DNA of 64,000 nt from Terrimicrobiaceae bacterium (GTDB taxonomy: Bacteria > Verrucomicrobiota > Verrucomicrobiia > Chthoniobacterales > JAATET01), in contig JAQTOP010000002.1 of assembly GCA_028713285.1 (NCBI GenBank), forward strand, positions 36,427-100,426. The letters are read 5' to 3'. Positions 50,416-60,418 of the stretch are shown here, in pieces; positions within the stretch are counted from its first letter, which is position 1, and every line of letters begins with the position of its first letter. The position numbers were made by a program, and so were the translations under genes. The notes beneath the pieces are model-generated. The model saw nothing but the letters and a program-made list of their open reading frames with translations, did not search any database and was not told the DNA's origin.

Positions 50416-51334
50416 GCGCAAAGGCTTCCCAGAAGGGTCCGAACCATGCAACAGAAAAGCCGTGAGCGAAACCGGACGACCCGAAATCTGGACTGCGCCG
50501 GATGGCAGCCGCCTCGGGTGCGTTCGGTGGTGTCCACAAGCGACCCCTCGCGCGGGCATCGTCGCGTTGCATGGGCTCGGCTGCAGGGCGGAGGATTTTG
50601 CGCCGCTGGGTGAAGCCCTGTCTGCCCGCGGCATCGGGCTGGCGGCCTGGAATCTGCGCGGCCAGGGGCTCGACCCCGTCGTGTCGCGCCGCGGAGCATG
50701 GCTCGACCTCGAGGGGATGCTTGCCGACCTCGAGGAATTCACGGCGCAGTCGTTCAACGAAGGGCTGCCGCTTTTCCTTTGCGGGGACAGCATGGGCTCG
50801 CTTCTCGCGATTCAAGCCGCGGCGCGCGCGGAGTGGCGGCGGCGCCTCGCGGGCCTTTTGCTTTGCGTTCCCGTGGTCGGCCTCGCTCAAAAAAACCCGC
50901 ATTGGATGAAGTCGCTGCTGCGCGCCGTGGCCACGGTCGCGCCCGGCTTGCGGATCAAGTCCGATTGGTTCGTCAACGGGAACACCGGTCCGCTCCAGCT
51001 CACGCGCATTCCCGAGCGCCAGCATGCCGTCGAGACCGCTCCGCATCGGCTCGGCCCCGTGACGGCGAAGTTTCTCGTCTGCATGGGCGATCTCATCGAG
51101 GCCGCGCTTCCCGCCGCGGCAGAGCTCGATTTGCCGGTCGCCGTTTTTTCGGCGGGCCACGATGGATTTGTGCTGGCGGGGCAGACCCGCGAATTCTTCG
51201 AGAAAATCCACGCCCGCGACAAAACGCATTTTCATTACTCCGAAGGCTACCACCAGCTTCTCTTCGACCTCGACGCGGCGCAGGTCGTCGCCGATGCCAC
51301 CGCGTGGATCGAGGCACGGCTTCCGAAGCGCTAA
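50414..51334 (+). CDS. Alpha/beta hydrolase (monoacylglycerol lipase/lysophospholipase-like)
   Basis: GIVALHGLGCRAEDF; LCGDSMGSLLAIQAA; FSAGHDGFV; EGYHQLLFD; alternative GTG start at 50462. Confidence 0.85.
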   Translation: MRKGFPEGSEPCNRKAVSETGRPEIWTAPDGSRLGCVRWCPQATPRAGIVALHGLGCRAEDFAPLGEALSARGIGLAAWNLRGQGLDPVVSRRGAWLDLEGMLADLEEFTAQSFNEGLPLFLCGDSMGSLLAIQAAARAEWRRRLAGLLLCVPVVGLAQKNPHWMKSLLRAVATVAPGLRIKSDWFVNGNTGPLQLTRIPERQHAVETAPHRLGPVTAKFLVCMGDLIEAALPAAAELDLPVAVFSAGHDGFVLAGQTREFFEKIHARDKTHFHYSEGYHQLLFDLDAAQVVADATAWIEARLPKR

Positions 51335-53238
51335 GCGAACATCGCCGCGATGAGCGGCGCGTATTTGTCGGTCACGATGTGGCGCCGCAATTTCAATGTG
51401 GCCGTGAGTTCGTCTGCGACTTCGAACGGCTTCGGCACGAAACGCCATGCCACGATCCGCTCGAAGGCCTTGAATCCGGTCTCCGCGGCCACGAGCCGCC
51501 GAATCTCGGCATCGACCATCGAGCGGGCAACGGAGTTTTCCTCCAGCGCCGCCACGGAGTCCGCCGCAAGGCCGGCGGTGCGAAAGGCGTCCAAATGCGG
51601 CACGACGAGCGCGCCGAGAAATTTTTGATCCTGGCCGACGACCATGCATTGATCGATGAGCGCGGATTGCGTGAGCCGGTTCTCGATGGGCAGCGGTTCG
51701 ACGTTTTCGCCGCTCAGCAGGACGATCGTGTCCTTCGAGCGGCCCACGATTTTCAGGCAACCATTGAAGGTCATCAGGCCGATGTCGCCGGTATTCAGCC
51801 AGCCGTCCTTGAGCACGCGCGCCGTGCCCTCGGGGTCCTTGTAATAACCCACCATGATCTGCGGCCCCTTTGCATGGATTTCTCCGCGCAGGCCGCGTCC
51901 GCCGTGGGGGCGACGCGGGTTCGGATAAAGCACGTCGCCGGTGTTGAGGTCGATGATTCGAATTTCGGTTTCGGGATAAAGTGGGCCGACCGTGCCGATG
52001 ACGAGGCTTTTCCAGGTGCGCACGGCGAGCACCGGCGCGGTTTCGGTGAGCCCGTAGCCCTCGAGCACGGGGATGCCGATGAAGTTGAAAAACTCGTCCA
52101 CGTGCGGTTGAAGCGCGCCGCCGCCGCTGATGGTGCCGAGAAATTCGCCGCCGACCACAGCGCGCAGCTTCTTCAGAACGGAGTGGTCGAGCACCCGATA
52201 CGGAATGAGGTAGATTGCGAGACTCGCGAGGTGAAGCGCGGCGAGCGCGAGAGATTGCGGAAGCGAGCGGCCTGCGACGTCGAGCTGCTGGCCGAGGAAG
52301 AAGCGGTGCGCGCGCTTCACGCGCACCGCGCTGCGATAGGCGAGATTGAAGAGCGCGCGGCGGGGAGGCGGGGCCTTTTCGACGTTCGCGAAAATCTTCT
52401 GGTAAAGGCTCTCCCACAGCCGGGGCGCGGAGGCCATCACGGTGGGCCGCACGGTGCGCAGGTCCTCCGCGATATGGCGCAGCGTCGTGTAGTAGGTGCA
52501 GATGCCCCAGCTCATGCAAATCATTGCAAAGACGCGCTCGTAGCTGTGCCAGATGGGCAGGATCGACAGGGCGCGGCCGTCGCCGTTCGCGAGCGAAAAC
52601 GGGAGGTTGCACACCTGCGAGACCATGTTTGCATGCGTGAGTTGCACACCCTTCGGCGTGCCCGTCGTGCCGGAGGTGTAGATGAGGGTGAAGAGGTCGC
52701 CTGGTTGAATGGCCGCCATGCGCGTCTCGACGCGCCGGTCGCCCTGCGCGCGCAGCTCACGGCCGCGCGCCTCGACTTCAGCGAGGCGCAGCGTTCCCTC
52801 CGCGCCGGCGAAGGCGGGATCCATCACGATCACCGTGCGAAGCCCCCCTGCGCCGCTGCGGCGGAGCCTGTCGAGCGTCGCGGCATTTTCGACAAACACG
52901 ATACGCGTCTCCGCGTGCTCGAGAATGTAGCGAATTTCGCACTCGGTCACGTCCGTGCCGCGGGGGACATCCGCCGCGCCGCAGAGCTGCACGGCGCCGT
53001 CGCAGAGGATCCATTCCAGGCGATTGTCCGCCAGCAGGCCGACGTGTTCGCGCGCCTCGACGCCGCAGTCGATGAGTCCGGTCGCGACGCAGACGGCCCG
53101 CTCGTGAAGTTCGCGAAAGCCGGTGAACGAGAAGCTGCCGTCCTTTTTGCGCGATGCGAAACCCGGGGAGTCGCCGAAGCGCTCCGCAGCGTCTCGGAAA
53201 AGCTCGGCGATGTTCCGGGGAGTGATGGGACCGGGCAT
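51331..53238 (-). CDS. AMP-binding long-chain fatty acid-CoA ligase
   Basis: LIYTSGTTGTPKGVQLTHANM; GGGALQPHVDEFFNFIGIPVLEGYGLTETAPVL; GWLNTGDIGLMTFNGCLKIVGRSKDTIVLLSGENVEP. Confidence 0.92.
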   Translation of the reverse strand: MPGPITPRNIAELFRDAAERFGDSPGFASRKKDGSFSFTGFRELHERAVCVATGLIDCGVEAREHVGLLADNRLEWILCDGAVQLCGAADVPRGTDVTECEIRYILEHAETRIVFVENAATLDRLRRSGAGGLRTVIVMDPAFAGAEGTLRLAEVEARGRELRAQGDRRVETRMAAIQPGDLFTLIYTSGTTGTPKGVQLTHANMVSQVCNLPFSLANGDGRALSILPIWHSYERVFAMICMSWGICTYYTTLRHIAEDLRTVRPTVMASAPRLWESLYQKIFANVEKAPPPRRALFNLAYRSAVRVKRAHRFFLGQQLDVAGRSLPQSLALAALHLASLAIYLIPYRVLDHSVLKKLRAVVGGEFLGTISGGGALQPHVDEFFNFIGIPVLEGYGLTETAPVLAVRTWKSLVIGTVGPLYPETEIRIIDLNTGDVLYPNPRRPHGGRGLRGEIHAKGPQIMVGYYKDPEGTARVLKDGWLNTGDIGLMTFNGCLKIVGRSKDTIVLLSGENVEPLPIENRLTQSALIDQCMVVGQDQKFLGALVVPHLDAFRTAGLAADSVAALEENSVARSMVDAEIRRLVAAETGFKAFERIVAWRFVPKPFEVADELTATLKLRRHIVTDKYAPLIAAMFA

Positions 53239-53249
53239 GTGGCGCGGTC

Positions 53250-53510
53250 CTACGGCGTCGGCGGTTGCGCGCCGGGATCGCGCGGCGGAGCGCCCGATTC
53301 GCGGAAGGTAATGCGCGCCTTCGTGAGGTCGTAGGGCGAGAGTTCGACCGTGACGGCATCGCCGGGAACGATGCGGATGAAGTGCTTGCGCATTTTGCCG
53401 GAGATGTGCGCGAGGACGACGTGACCGTTCGCCAGTTTCACGTGAAACATCGTTCCCGGCAGCACGTCGGTAACCACGCCCTGGCTGACGATGGCTTCTT
53501 CCTTGGCCAT
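53250..53510 (-). CDS. infA: Translation initiation factor IF-1 with proline-rich C-terminal tail
   Basis: [71 protein letters not shown]. Confidence 0.93.
   Translation of the reverse strand: MAKEEAIVSQGVVTDVLPGTMFHVKLANGHVVLAHISGKMRKHFIRIVPGDAVTVELSPYDLTKARITFRESGAPPRDPGAQPPTP
53435..53448. promoter_or_regulatory. parS-like palindrome GTTTCACGTGAAAC (inside infA)
   Basis: Exact core of the B. subtilis-type parS; it also encodes conserved FHVK in IF-1, so coincidence is possible. Confidence 0.5.
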
Positions 53511-53526
53511 ATGAGCGGCGGGTATA

Positions 53527-54627
53527 TTACGCCGCCGGCTCGAAATCAACCCATCTCACGAGCGACGCAAGATTCGGCCCGCCCTCCGCGTGCCACGTCA
53601 CCGGGGGGAACTGCATCCGCCCCAGCGGACAAATGCGGGCCGCGCCGAAAGCGGCGATGCGGTTCGCGTTTTCCTCCGTTGCCGGCCAGATGCCGGTGGC
53701 TCCGAGCCAGACGCGCACCGGGGCGAGCGTGCCCGCGAGGTCGGAGGGCAGAGGCTTCACGAAGACGACGCGGTTGAGCGGCGACGTGGCGAACCACGGG
53801 TCGTCCTCGTAGATCACGGTCCAATCAGTCGAGTCCGGGCTCGCCCATAATTGCACGCGCAGATCGTTCGCGGAGCGGAACGCATAGCTCGCGCGCAAGT
53901 CCGCGATCTCCGCCGCTCCGCCGATCCCGAGCGTGCGGCGGGGCGTGTGCGCATTAAACGCTGACATCGCCTCCGCCAGCCGGGCGGCGTAGGTGCGGGC
54001 CGAGGTCCCGCCCGCCTCGCTCACGTAAATGTCGTGCGGCGAGAGACACCCGCGCTGGTCGTAGAGCGACACATCGCGCGCGGCGGCGGCAACGGATTCG
54101 TAAGCCGGATCGTCGAACACGACGCCGAGGCTCACGCGATGCCCGTGCGACTGAAAAAGGATGCCGGGCCGCACGCGCGCGCGAAAATGCGCGATGGTCT
54201 CATCGCTGCCAAACACCACCACCGCTTCCGCCTCGCGCAGCCAGGCATCGGGCAGGGTGGTCGAAGCCTCGATCCGCGCGGCGAGGGCGTCGGGTAGCGC
54301 TGCGCGGAAGGCATCGACCTCGGGCAGGTCCGCAGCGGGCAGCTTCACCCGATTGTGCGCGCCGAGCAGCAGGCCGCGGATGAGGCTTTGCAGCGCGGCG
54401 TGCGGCGTGTTTTCGCTGACCACGTGAAGGATCGAGGCCGGCGCGACGGCGCGCGCGAGATGCGCGGCATACGGCCGGAAGCCGTCGAGGATTTCGGTAT
54501 GGCCCAGTTCGATCGCGACCCAGCCGAGCAGGTCCTCCGCGGTGACCGGACCGAGGAGCGAAAAATTTCCCGCCGCCCGAGCCAGAGCGGCCGCGCGATC
54601 CGCGGTGCGCAGGAAGTCGCCGCTCAA
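53527..54627 (-). CDS. LuxC-like acyl-CoA reductase
   Basis: [84 protein letters not shown]; probable TTG start overlapping the upstream stop. Confidence 0.78.
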   Translation of the reverse strand: MSGDFLRTADRAAALARAAGNFSLLGPVTAEDLLGWVAIELGHTEILDGFRPYAAHLARAVAPASILHVVSENTPHAALQSLIRGLLLGAHNRVKLPAADLPEVDAFRAALPDALAARIEASTTLPDAWLREAEAVVVFGSDETIAHFRARVRPGILFQSHGHRVSLGVVFDDPAYESVAAAARDVSLYDQRGCLSPHDIYVSEAGGTSARTYAARLAEAMSAFNAHTPRRTLGIGGAAEIADLRASYAFRSANDLRVQLWASPDSTDWTVIYEDDPWFATSPLNRVVFVKPLPSDLAGTLAPVRVWLGATGIWPATEENANRIAAFGAARICPLGRMQFPPVTWHAEGGPNLASLVRWVDFEPAA

Positions 54628-55526
54628 TTTCCCGCCGGAGCCGGCGACGGCGACGGCTCGCCGCCGAGGGAGCCGATGTTCATGAACGGGAGCACGCCCG
54701 AGCCCTGGATGCGGGGGAGGGTGCCGTCCCATTTTTCCACGGCGCGAAGCTGGATGATCTCCGGGCTCGAGCGCAGCGATTCCGCTTCGCGCTTGATCGC
54801 GTCGGCGCGGGCCTTTGACTGGACCTCGGTGCTGTAGGCCTCGGCGTCGGCCGAGAGCTTGCGCTCGGCGGCGGAGGCCTCGGCCTGCGTCACGCGCATG
54901 ATCTTTTCATTTTTGGCGCGGAGGGCTTCCTGTTCGGCCTTCACCTTGGCCTCGATGGCGCGATTGAACTCCTCGCTGAATGCGAAGTCGGTGATCGCCA
55001 CATTCGCGAGTTGCACCGCGTTGCCGATGCCTTTTTCCTTGAGGGTATTGTCAATGAACGTCGTGATGGCCTGTTGGATGGCCTGCTTGACGATCGCGCG
55101 TTTCGTCACCAGTTCCTCCGCGGTGTATTGCGCGGTGATGGCCTTGATGGATTCCTGGATGGCGGGTTCCACGAGGGCGGCGGCGACATTGGCCGTGCTG
55201 CCGACTCGCTGATAGACGAGCGGGGCGAGCGCGCCGTTGAGCGAGAAGGCGACGTTTACCTCGGCGGAAACGGTCTGGAGATCCTTCGACGCGGCGGTCG
55301 CCTTCGCGTTGATGTAGAGGAGGCGCATATCGACCTGGTCGATCTGATCCACGAAGGGCTGCTTGAAGTGGAAGCCCTCCTTGAGCGCCTCGGGCTGCAC
55401 GGCGCCGAGCCGTTTCACGACGCCGACGTGGCCGGCCTCGATCACGACGAAAAGGCTGCTGAGCAGCGCCAGGGCAAGGATGACGATGACGGCGATGGGA
55501 ATGAGGGCTTTGCTGAGTGAATTCAT
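54624..55526 (-). CDS. Prohibitin/SPFH-domain protein
   Basis: N-terminal TM then VIEAGHVGVVKRLGAVQPEALKEGFHFKQPFVDQI; AALVEPAIQESIKAITAQYTAEELVTKR. Confidence 0.9.
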   Translation of the reverse strand: MNSLSKALIPIAVIVILALALLSSLFVVIEAGHVGVVKRLGAVQPEALKEGFHFKQPFVDQIDQVDMRLLYINAKATAASKDLQTVSAEVNVAFSLNGALAPLVYQRVGSTANVAAALVEPAIQESIKAITAQYTAEELVTKRAIVKQAIQQAITTFIDNTLKEKGIGNAVQLANVAITDFAFSEEFNRAIEAKVKAEQEALRAKNEKIMRVTQAEASAAERKLSADAEAYSTEVQSKARADAIKREAESLRSSPEIIQLRAVEKWDGTLPRIQGSGVLPFMNIGSLGGEPSPSPAPAGN

Positions 55527-56179
55527 GAGGGGATGTGGGTGATGAGTTGATCTTTGGCGAAGCGGACTTTGGCGCGGGAGGCGGATTTATCCCCGGCAGC
55601 GCGGTAGCCGGAAGGGCATACGGCGACGGTGAAATAGCCGGAGCCTTCCAGCCCGAGCGCCTTGTCGTAGGCCGCGGGATCGAGGCCCTCCATGGGGCAG
55701 GTATCCACGCCGAGCAGGGCGGCGGCGGTCATGAATCCACCGAAGGCCAGATAGACCTGGTGGGTGGACCACGAGAGCACGTCGAGGCCGGGGGGTGGAT
55801 TCGTGAGGAATTCCGTCACGACGTTCTCGAATCGGGCGAGGTTTTCGACCGGCGTGCCATGCACCGCGGCGGTCCGCTCGATGTGGCTGCGCACATGGGC
55901 GGCATCGACCGGATGCCTGACTGTGAAGACAACGACGTGCGACGCGTCGGCGATCTGGCGCTGGCCGTAGGAGAGGGGGACGAGGGATTCCTTCACCGCC
56001 GGATCGGTGATGACGATGAACTTCCACGGCTGCAGGCCGAAGGACGAGGGCGCGAGAACGAGGGTCTCCTCGAGCGCGGCCCAGGTGCGGGGATCGATCT
56101 TTTTGGCGGGGTCGAACTGCTTGGTCGCGTATCGCCACCGGAGCGCCGCCAGCAAATGCTCCTCCTCGATCCGTTTCAT
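55523..56179 (-). CDS. NAD(P)H-dependent nitroreductase-family oxidoreductase
   Basis: LRWRYATKQFDPAKKI; LAPSSFGLQPWKFIVITDP; GVDTCPMEGLDPAAYDKALGL. Confidence 0.9.
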   Translation of the reverse strand: MKRIEEEHLLAALRWRYATKQFDPAKKIDPRTWAALEETLVLAPSSFGLQPWKFIVITDPAVKESLVPLSYGQRQIADASHVVVFTVRHPVDAAHVRSHIERTAAVHGTPVENLARFENVVTEFLTNPPPGLDVLSWSTHQVYLAFGGFMTAAALLGVDTCPMEGLDPAAYDKALGLEGSGYFTVAVCPSGYRAAGDKSASRAKVRFAKDQLITHIPS

Positions 56180-56273
56180 TGCGCCGAATGGTGAGCGATG
56201 AAACCCGAGCGGCAAGCGCAAAGATGCGGGTTGACTGGCCGGGCGGAGCCACTAACTTTCGCGCGAAAGTTCT

Positions 56274-57314
56274 ATGAGGCGATTCATCGCGGGGTTGGCA
56301 GGGCTGGGAATGCTGGTGGCAAACGCGCCGGCGTTGGTCATCGACATCGATTACACCTACGACGGCGGGTATTTTTCGTTGAACCCGGCGGCGAAGGCGG
56401 CGCTCATCCAGGCGGCGGCCGATGTGGGAAATGCGATTACATCCACGCTCACGGCGGTGCCGGGAGACATATACAACGGTGAATTCGGCGTCGATCCCAT
56501 GGATCCGACGAGGGTAAAAATCGATTGGGGGTTCGATTTTCCGAACCCCAGCAACACGGCAGTCAACGTAACGGTGCCTGCATTCTCGTTGGCGGCGAAT
56601 CACTTCAGGCTCTACGTGGGCGCGGAAGCGCTGCCGGCGGGCAGCCCCGAGCTGGGCGAGGGTTCGGGCGTGGGATTTAGCGAGGACGTCTCCATCACGA
56701 ACGCGACCGAAGGCGAATTCCCCACGGCAATGAACAACGCCGTCGCGGCATCGAACGCCGGGATGCGACGGGGCGTTGGCCCGCAGATGAACTTGATCAA
56801 TACGTCGAGCACGCTGGGCGGAACCACCGTGAATTACACACTGCAAACGGGAGCCATTGCGGGCGTGGTGACGATGAACTCGAATGCAAACTGGCATTTT
56901 GACATCAACACAAACCCTGCCCCGCTCGAGTCCGACTTTTATTCCGTGGCGCTGCACGAAATCCTGCACACCCTTGGCGTTGGCACGTCCTTCACCTGGG
57001 ACAGCCAGGCCAACGGCACGAATTGGAGCGGGCAAAACGCGATGACGCTGAATGGCACCGGGACGAATCTTATTTCAACCGATGGCGGGCACATTGCCGA
57101 GGGCACGATGAGCACGAGCATCGTGACCGGGCTGCCCCAGGAGGTCGCGATGGATCCCACGCTCACGCAGGGCACCCGGAAGACGATCACCCAGCTCGAC
57201 CTCGCGTTCCTGCGCGATCTTGGCTACACGACGATCGCCGTGCCCGAGCCCGCGACGGTCGTCCTGCTGGGCGTCGCGGCGCTGGGACTGGTGATGATTC
57301 GCCGACGGGCGTAG
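56274..57314 (+). CDS. PEP-CTERM-anchored zinc metalloprotease-like protein
   Basis: Signal peptide; zinc motif HEILHTLGVG; C-terminal VPEPATVVLLGVAALGLVMIRRRA. Confidence 0.85.
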   Translation: MRRFIAGLAGLGMLVANAPALVIDIDYTYDGGYFSLNPAAKAALIQAAADVGNAITSTLTAVPGDIYNGEFGVDPMDPTRVKIDWGFDFPNPSNTAVNVTVPAFSLAANHFRLYVGAEALPAGSPELGEGSGVGFSEDVSITNATEGEFPTAMNNAVAASNAGMRRGVGPQMNLINTSSTLGGTTVNYTLQTGAIAGVVTMNSNANWHFDINTNPAPLESDFYSVALHEILHTLGVGTSFTWDSQANGTNWSGQNAMTLNGTGTNLISTDGGHIAEGTMSTSIVTGLPQEVAMDPTLTQGTRKTITQLDLAFLRDLGYTTIAVPEPATVVLLGVAALGLVMIRRRA

Positions 57315-57321
57315 GTCGCGC

Positions 57322-60300
57322 CTACACTGCGCCGACCGGGGCGGGTGCCAGCGCGGCTCGCAGGTCATCGTCCGGCCGGGTCTTCGTGCGCTTTTTTGCG
57401 ATGAACATGTAGATCGCGGGGACGACGAAGAGCGTGAACGCCGTGCCGATGACCATGCCGGTGCAAAGCACGATGCCGATGCTGTTGCGCGCACCCGCGC
57501 CCGGGCCCGTGGCGATGACGAGCGGGAAGTGGCCGACGACCGTGGCGGCGGTCGTCATGAGGATCGGACGCAGGCGGGTGCCCGAGGCCTCGAGTATGGC
57601 GCGAAGTTTTTCGACGCCGGTTTCCTGGAGGTGGTTTGCGAACTGGACGATGAGGATGCCGTTTTTTGCGACGAGGCCGACGAGCGTGATGAGGCCGACC
57701 TGGCTGTAGATGTTCAGCGACGTGAAGCCGAAGAAGGTGAAGAGGAGGGCGCCGGCGAGGGCGAGCGGCACGGAGCCGAGCAGGATGATGAACGGATCGC
57801 GGAAGCTCTCGAACTGCGCGGCGAGCACCAGGTAGATGAGGACGAAGGCGAGCCCGAGCAGCGGAAGGAACTTGCTGCCCTCGACGCGGAGCTGGCGGGA
57901 CTGGCCGGCGTAGTCGATGCTGAAGCCGGCGGGCAGGCTGTCCTTCACCTCGTTCTCGAGCACCTTGAGAGCGCTGTCGAGCGGGACGCCAGGGGTGGGG
58001 ACTCCCTGGATGCGCACGGCGTTCATCTGCTGGAAGCGCTTGAGTTCGCGCGGCTCGGTGGTGGTCTTGATCGTCGCGAAGGTCGAGAGCGGGACGAGCC
58101 TGCCCTGGGGGCCCGTCACGTAGATGTCGCCGAGCTGGTCGGCATTCAACCGGGCCACGCGCTTGATCTGCGGGATGACCTTGTAGCTGCGGCCGGTGCT
58201 GCTGAAGCGGTTCACCCAATTGCCGCCGAGCATCGCGGAGAGGTCGGCGCCGACCTGCGAGAGATCGATGCCTTGCGCGCGCACCTTGTCGCGATCAAAG
58301 ACGACCTCCGCCTGGGGTTGATCGTATTTAAGATCCGCATCGGCAAATTGAAACAGGTGGCTCGCGTAAGCCTTCCCGACGAGCTTGTTGGCGACATCGA
58401 GCAGGACCTTCGGCTCGGCGGTCGAGCAAATCACAAAATCCACGGCGAACTGCTCACCGCCGCCCGGCAGCGGCGGCGGCGTGAAGGGAATGATGCGGAC
58501 TCCGGGGACCTTGCTGAACTCCATCGCGGCGACGGTTTGCAACTCGGCGGCGCTGCGTTTGCGCTCGGTCCAGGGCTTTGTCACCATGCCGCTGAATCCC
58601 ATCGCGGGATTGATGATCTCGAAGATGTTCTTCGCTTCGGGGATGCCGTGGAAGACGTCGTAGATTTTCCCGGCGAAGAGCTTGGTCTGGTCGAGCGTGG
58701 CGTCGGCGGGGCTTTGCACGATGCCGAACACGACGCCCTGGTCCTCCGCGGGCGCGAGGTCGTTCATGGAAAACATGTAGAGCCCCGGCAGGATGACGAG
58801 AAAGATGACGCCCCAGGCGACAAAGATGGCCGGGCGGTAATTCATCGCCCGCGTGAGCAGCGCGATGTAGCCGCGGCGGATGGCGTCAAAGTGGCGGTTG
58901 ACCATGCCGGCAAAGCCGCGCTCGGTGTCGCCGGCGCGCAGGAGTTTCGACCCGAGCATGGGCGAGAGCGTGAGGGCGACGAAGCCGGAGATGACGACGG
59001 CCCCGGCGAGCGTGAAGGCAAACTCCCGGAAGAGCGCGCCGGTGAGACCGCCCTGGATCGCGACGGGTGTATAGACGGCGACGAGCGTGATCGTCATGGC
59101 GATGACCGGGCCGACGAGTTCGCGAGCGCCGAAGATCGCGGCGTGGAGGGGCGTTTCGCCGTTGTGCAGGTGGCGCTCGATGTTCTCGACCACCACGATG
59201 GCGTCATCCACGACGAGGCCGACCGAGAGCACGATGGCGAGCAGGGTGAGCAGGTTCAGCGTGAAGCCCGCGACGGACATGAGGAAGCAGGCGCCGATGA
59301 GGGAGATCGGAATGGCGATGACCGGGATGAAGACGGCGCGCACCGAGCCGAGGAAAAGGAAGATGACGATGATGACGATCGCGAGCGTCTCGGTGAGCGT
59401 CTTGATGACGTCGTGAATGGCGCTTTCGATGTAAACGGTCGAGTCGTAGGCGACGTCGGCGCGCAGGCCCGAGGGGAGGCCGGCCCGGATCTGCGGCATG
59501 ACCTCGCGGACCGCGCGGATCACGTCGAGCGAGTTCGCGGTGGGCAGCACCCAGAGGCCCAGGAATGTCGCAGTCTGGCCGTCGAAGCGCACGGCGTCGT
59601 CGTAGCTCTCGGCGCCGAGTTCGACGTCGGCGATCTCGCCCAGGCGGATGATCGTGTTGCCGGATTGCTTGACGATGAGGGCGCGGAATTCCTCGGGCGT
59701 CCGGAGATCGGTATTGGCGACGAGATTGACGGCGACCATGGAGCCCTTCGTGCGGCCGAGGGCGGAGAGATAATTGTTGGCGGTGAGCGCCGCGCGCACG
59801 ACGGAGGGCGAGATGCCGAGGGCGGCCATCCGGTCCGGCTTGAGCCAGATGCGCATGGCGAAGGTGCGGTTGCCGAGGATGTCGGCGCGCTGCACGCCGT
59901 TGATGGCGGTGAGCTTCGGCTGGACGACGCGCAGGAGGTAGTCGCTGATCTGGCTCGCGTTCATCGTGTCGGACGCGAAGCCGATATACATCGCGGCGAT
60001 CTGGTTGTCGGCGAGTTCCGTCTCGATCTCGGGCGCCTCGGCCTCGGGAGGAAGGTCGTTGCGCACCTGCGCGACCTTGGCCTGGATCTGCGTGAGCGCG
60101 GCGTTGACGTCGTAGTTGAGCTTGAGGTGGACCGTGATCGTGCTGAGGCCCTGCGCGCTCGAGCTCTCCATGTAATCGATGCCGTCGGCGCTGGCGATGA
60201 CGCGCTCGATCGGGGTGGTGATGAAGCCGCGCACGAGGTCGGCATTCGCTCCGACGTAGGCCGTGGTGATCCTGACGACCGCGATGTCGCTGCGCGGGTA

Positions 60301-60408
60301 TTGGCGGACCGCGAAGGTGTGGATCGACTGCAGCCCCGCGATGAGGATGACGAGATTGACGACGAGGGCCAGGACCGGCCGCCGAACGAACAGGTCGGTG
60401 AATTTCAT
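57322..60408 (-). CDS. RND efflux transporter permease (HAE1 family)
   Basis: MKFTDLFVRRPVLALVVNLVILIAGLQSIHTFAVRQYPRSDIAVVRITTAYVGA; VGLVVDDAIVVVENIERH; LVGLVAKNGILIVQFAN. Confidence 0.95.
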   Translation of the reverse strand: MKFTDLFVRRPVLALVVNLVILIAGLQSIHTFAVRQYPRSDIAVVRITTAYVGANADLVRGFITTPIERVIASADGIDYMESSSAQGLSTITVHLKLNYDVNAALTQIQAKVAQVRNDLPPEAEAPEIETELADNQIAAMYIGFASDTMNASQISDYLLRVVQPKLTAINGVQRADILGNRTFAMRIWLKPDRMAALGISPSVVRAALTANNYLSALGRTKGSMVAVNLVANTDLRTPEEFRALIVKQSGNTIIRLGEIADVELGAESYDDAVRFDGQTATFLGLWVLPTANSLDVIRAVREVMPQIRAGLPSGLRADVAYDSTVYIESAIHDVIKTLTETLAIVIIVIFLFLGSVRAVFIPVIAIPISLIGACFLMSVAGFTLNLLTLLAIVLSVGLVVDDAIVVVENIERHLHNGETPLHAAIFGARELVGPVIAMTITLVAVYTPVAIQGGLTGALFREFAFTLAGAVVISGFVALTLSPMLGSKLLRAGDTERGFAGMVNRHFDAIRRGYIALLTRAMNYRPAIFVAWGVIFLVILPGLYMFSMNDLAPAEDQGVVFGIVQSPADATLDQTKLFAGKIYDVFHGIPEAKNIFEIINPAMGFSGMVTKPWTERKRSAAELQTVAAMEFSKVPGVRIIPFTPPPLPGGGEQFAVDFVICSTAEPKVLLDVANKLVGKAYASHLFQFADADLKYDQPQAEVVFDRDKVRAQGIDLSQVGADLSAMLGGNWVNRFSSTGRSYKVIPQIKRVARLNADQLGDIYVTGPQGRLVPLSTFATIKTTTEPRELKRFQQMNAVRIQGVPTPGVPLDSALKVLENEVKDSLPAGFSIDYAGQSRQLRVEGSKFLPLLGLAFVLIYLVLAAQFESFRDPFIILLGSVPLALAGALLFTFFGFTSLNIYSQVGLITLVGLVAKNGILIVQFANHLQETGVEKLRAILEASGTRLRPILMTTAATVVGHFPLVIATGPGAGARNSIGIVLCTGMVIGTAFTLFVVPAIYMFIAKKRTKTRPDDDLRAALAPAPVGAV

Positions 60409-60418
60409 CGGACGGATT

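Noticed and set aside
50698-53334. 878-aa plus-strand ORF and 839-aa minus-strand ORF (50093-52612)
   Set aside because: Both are shadow frames over the alpha/beta hydrolase and the AMP-binding ligase, which carry unmistakable motifs in the competing frames.
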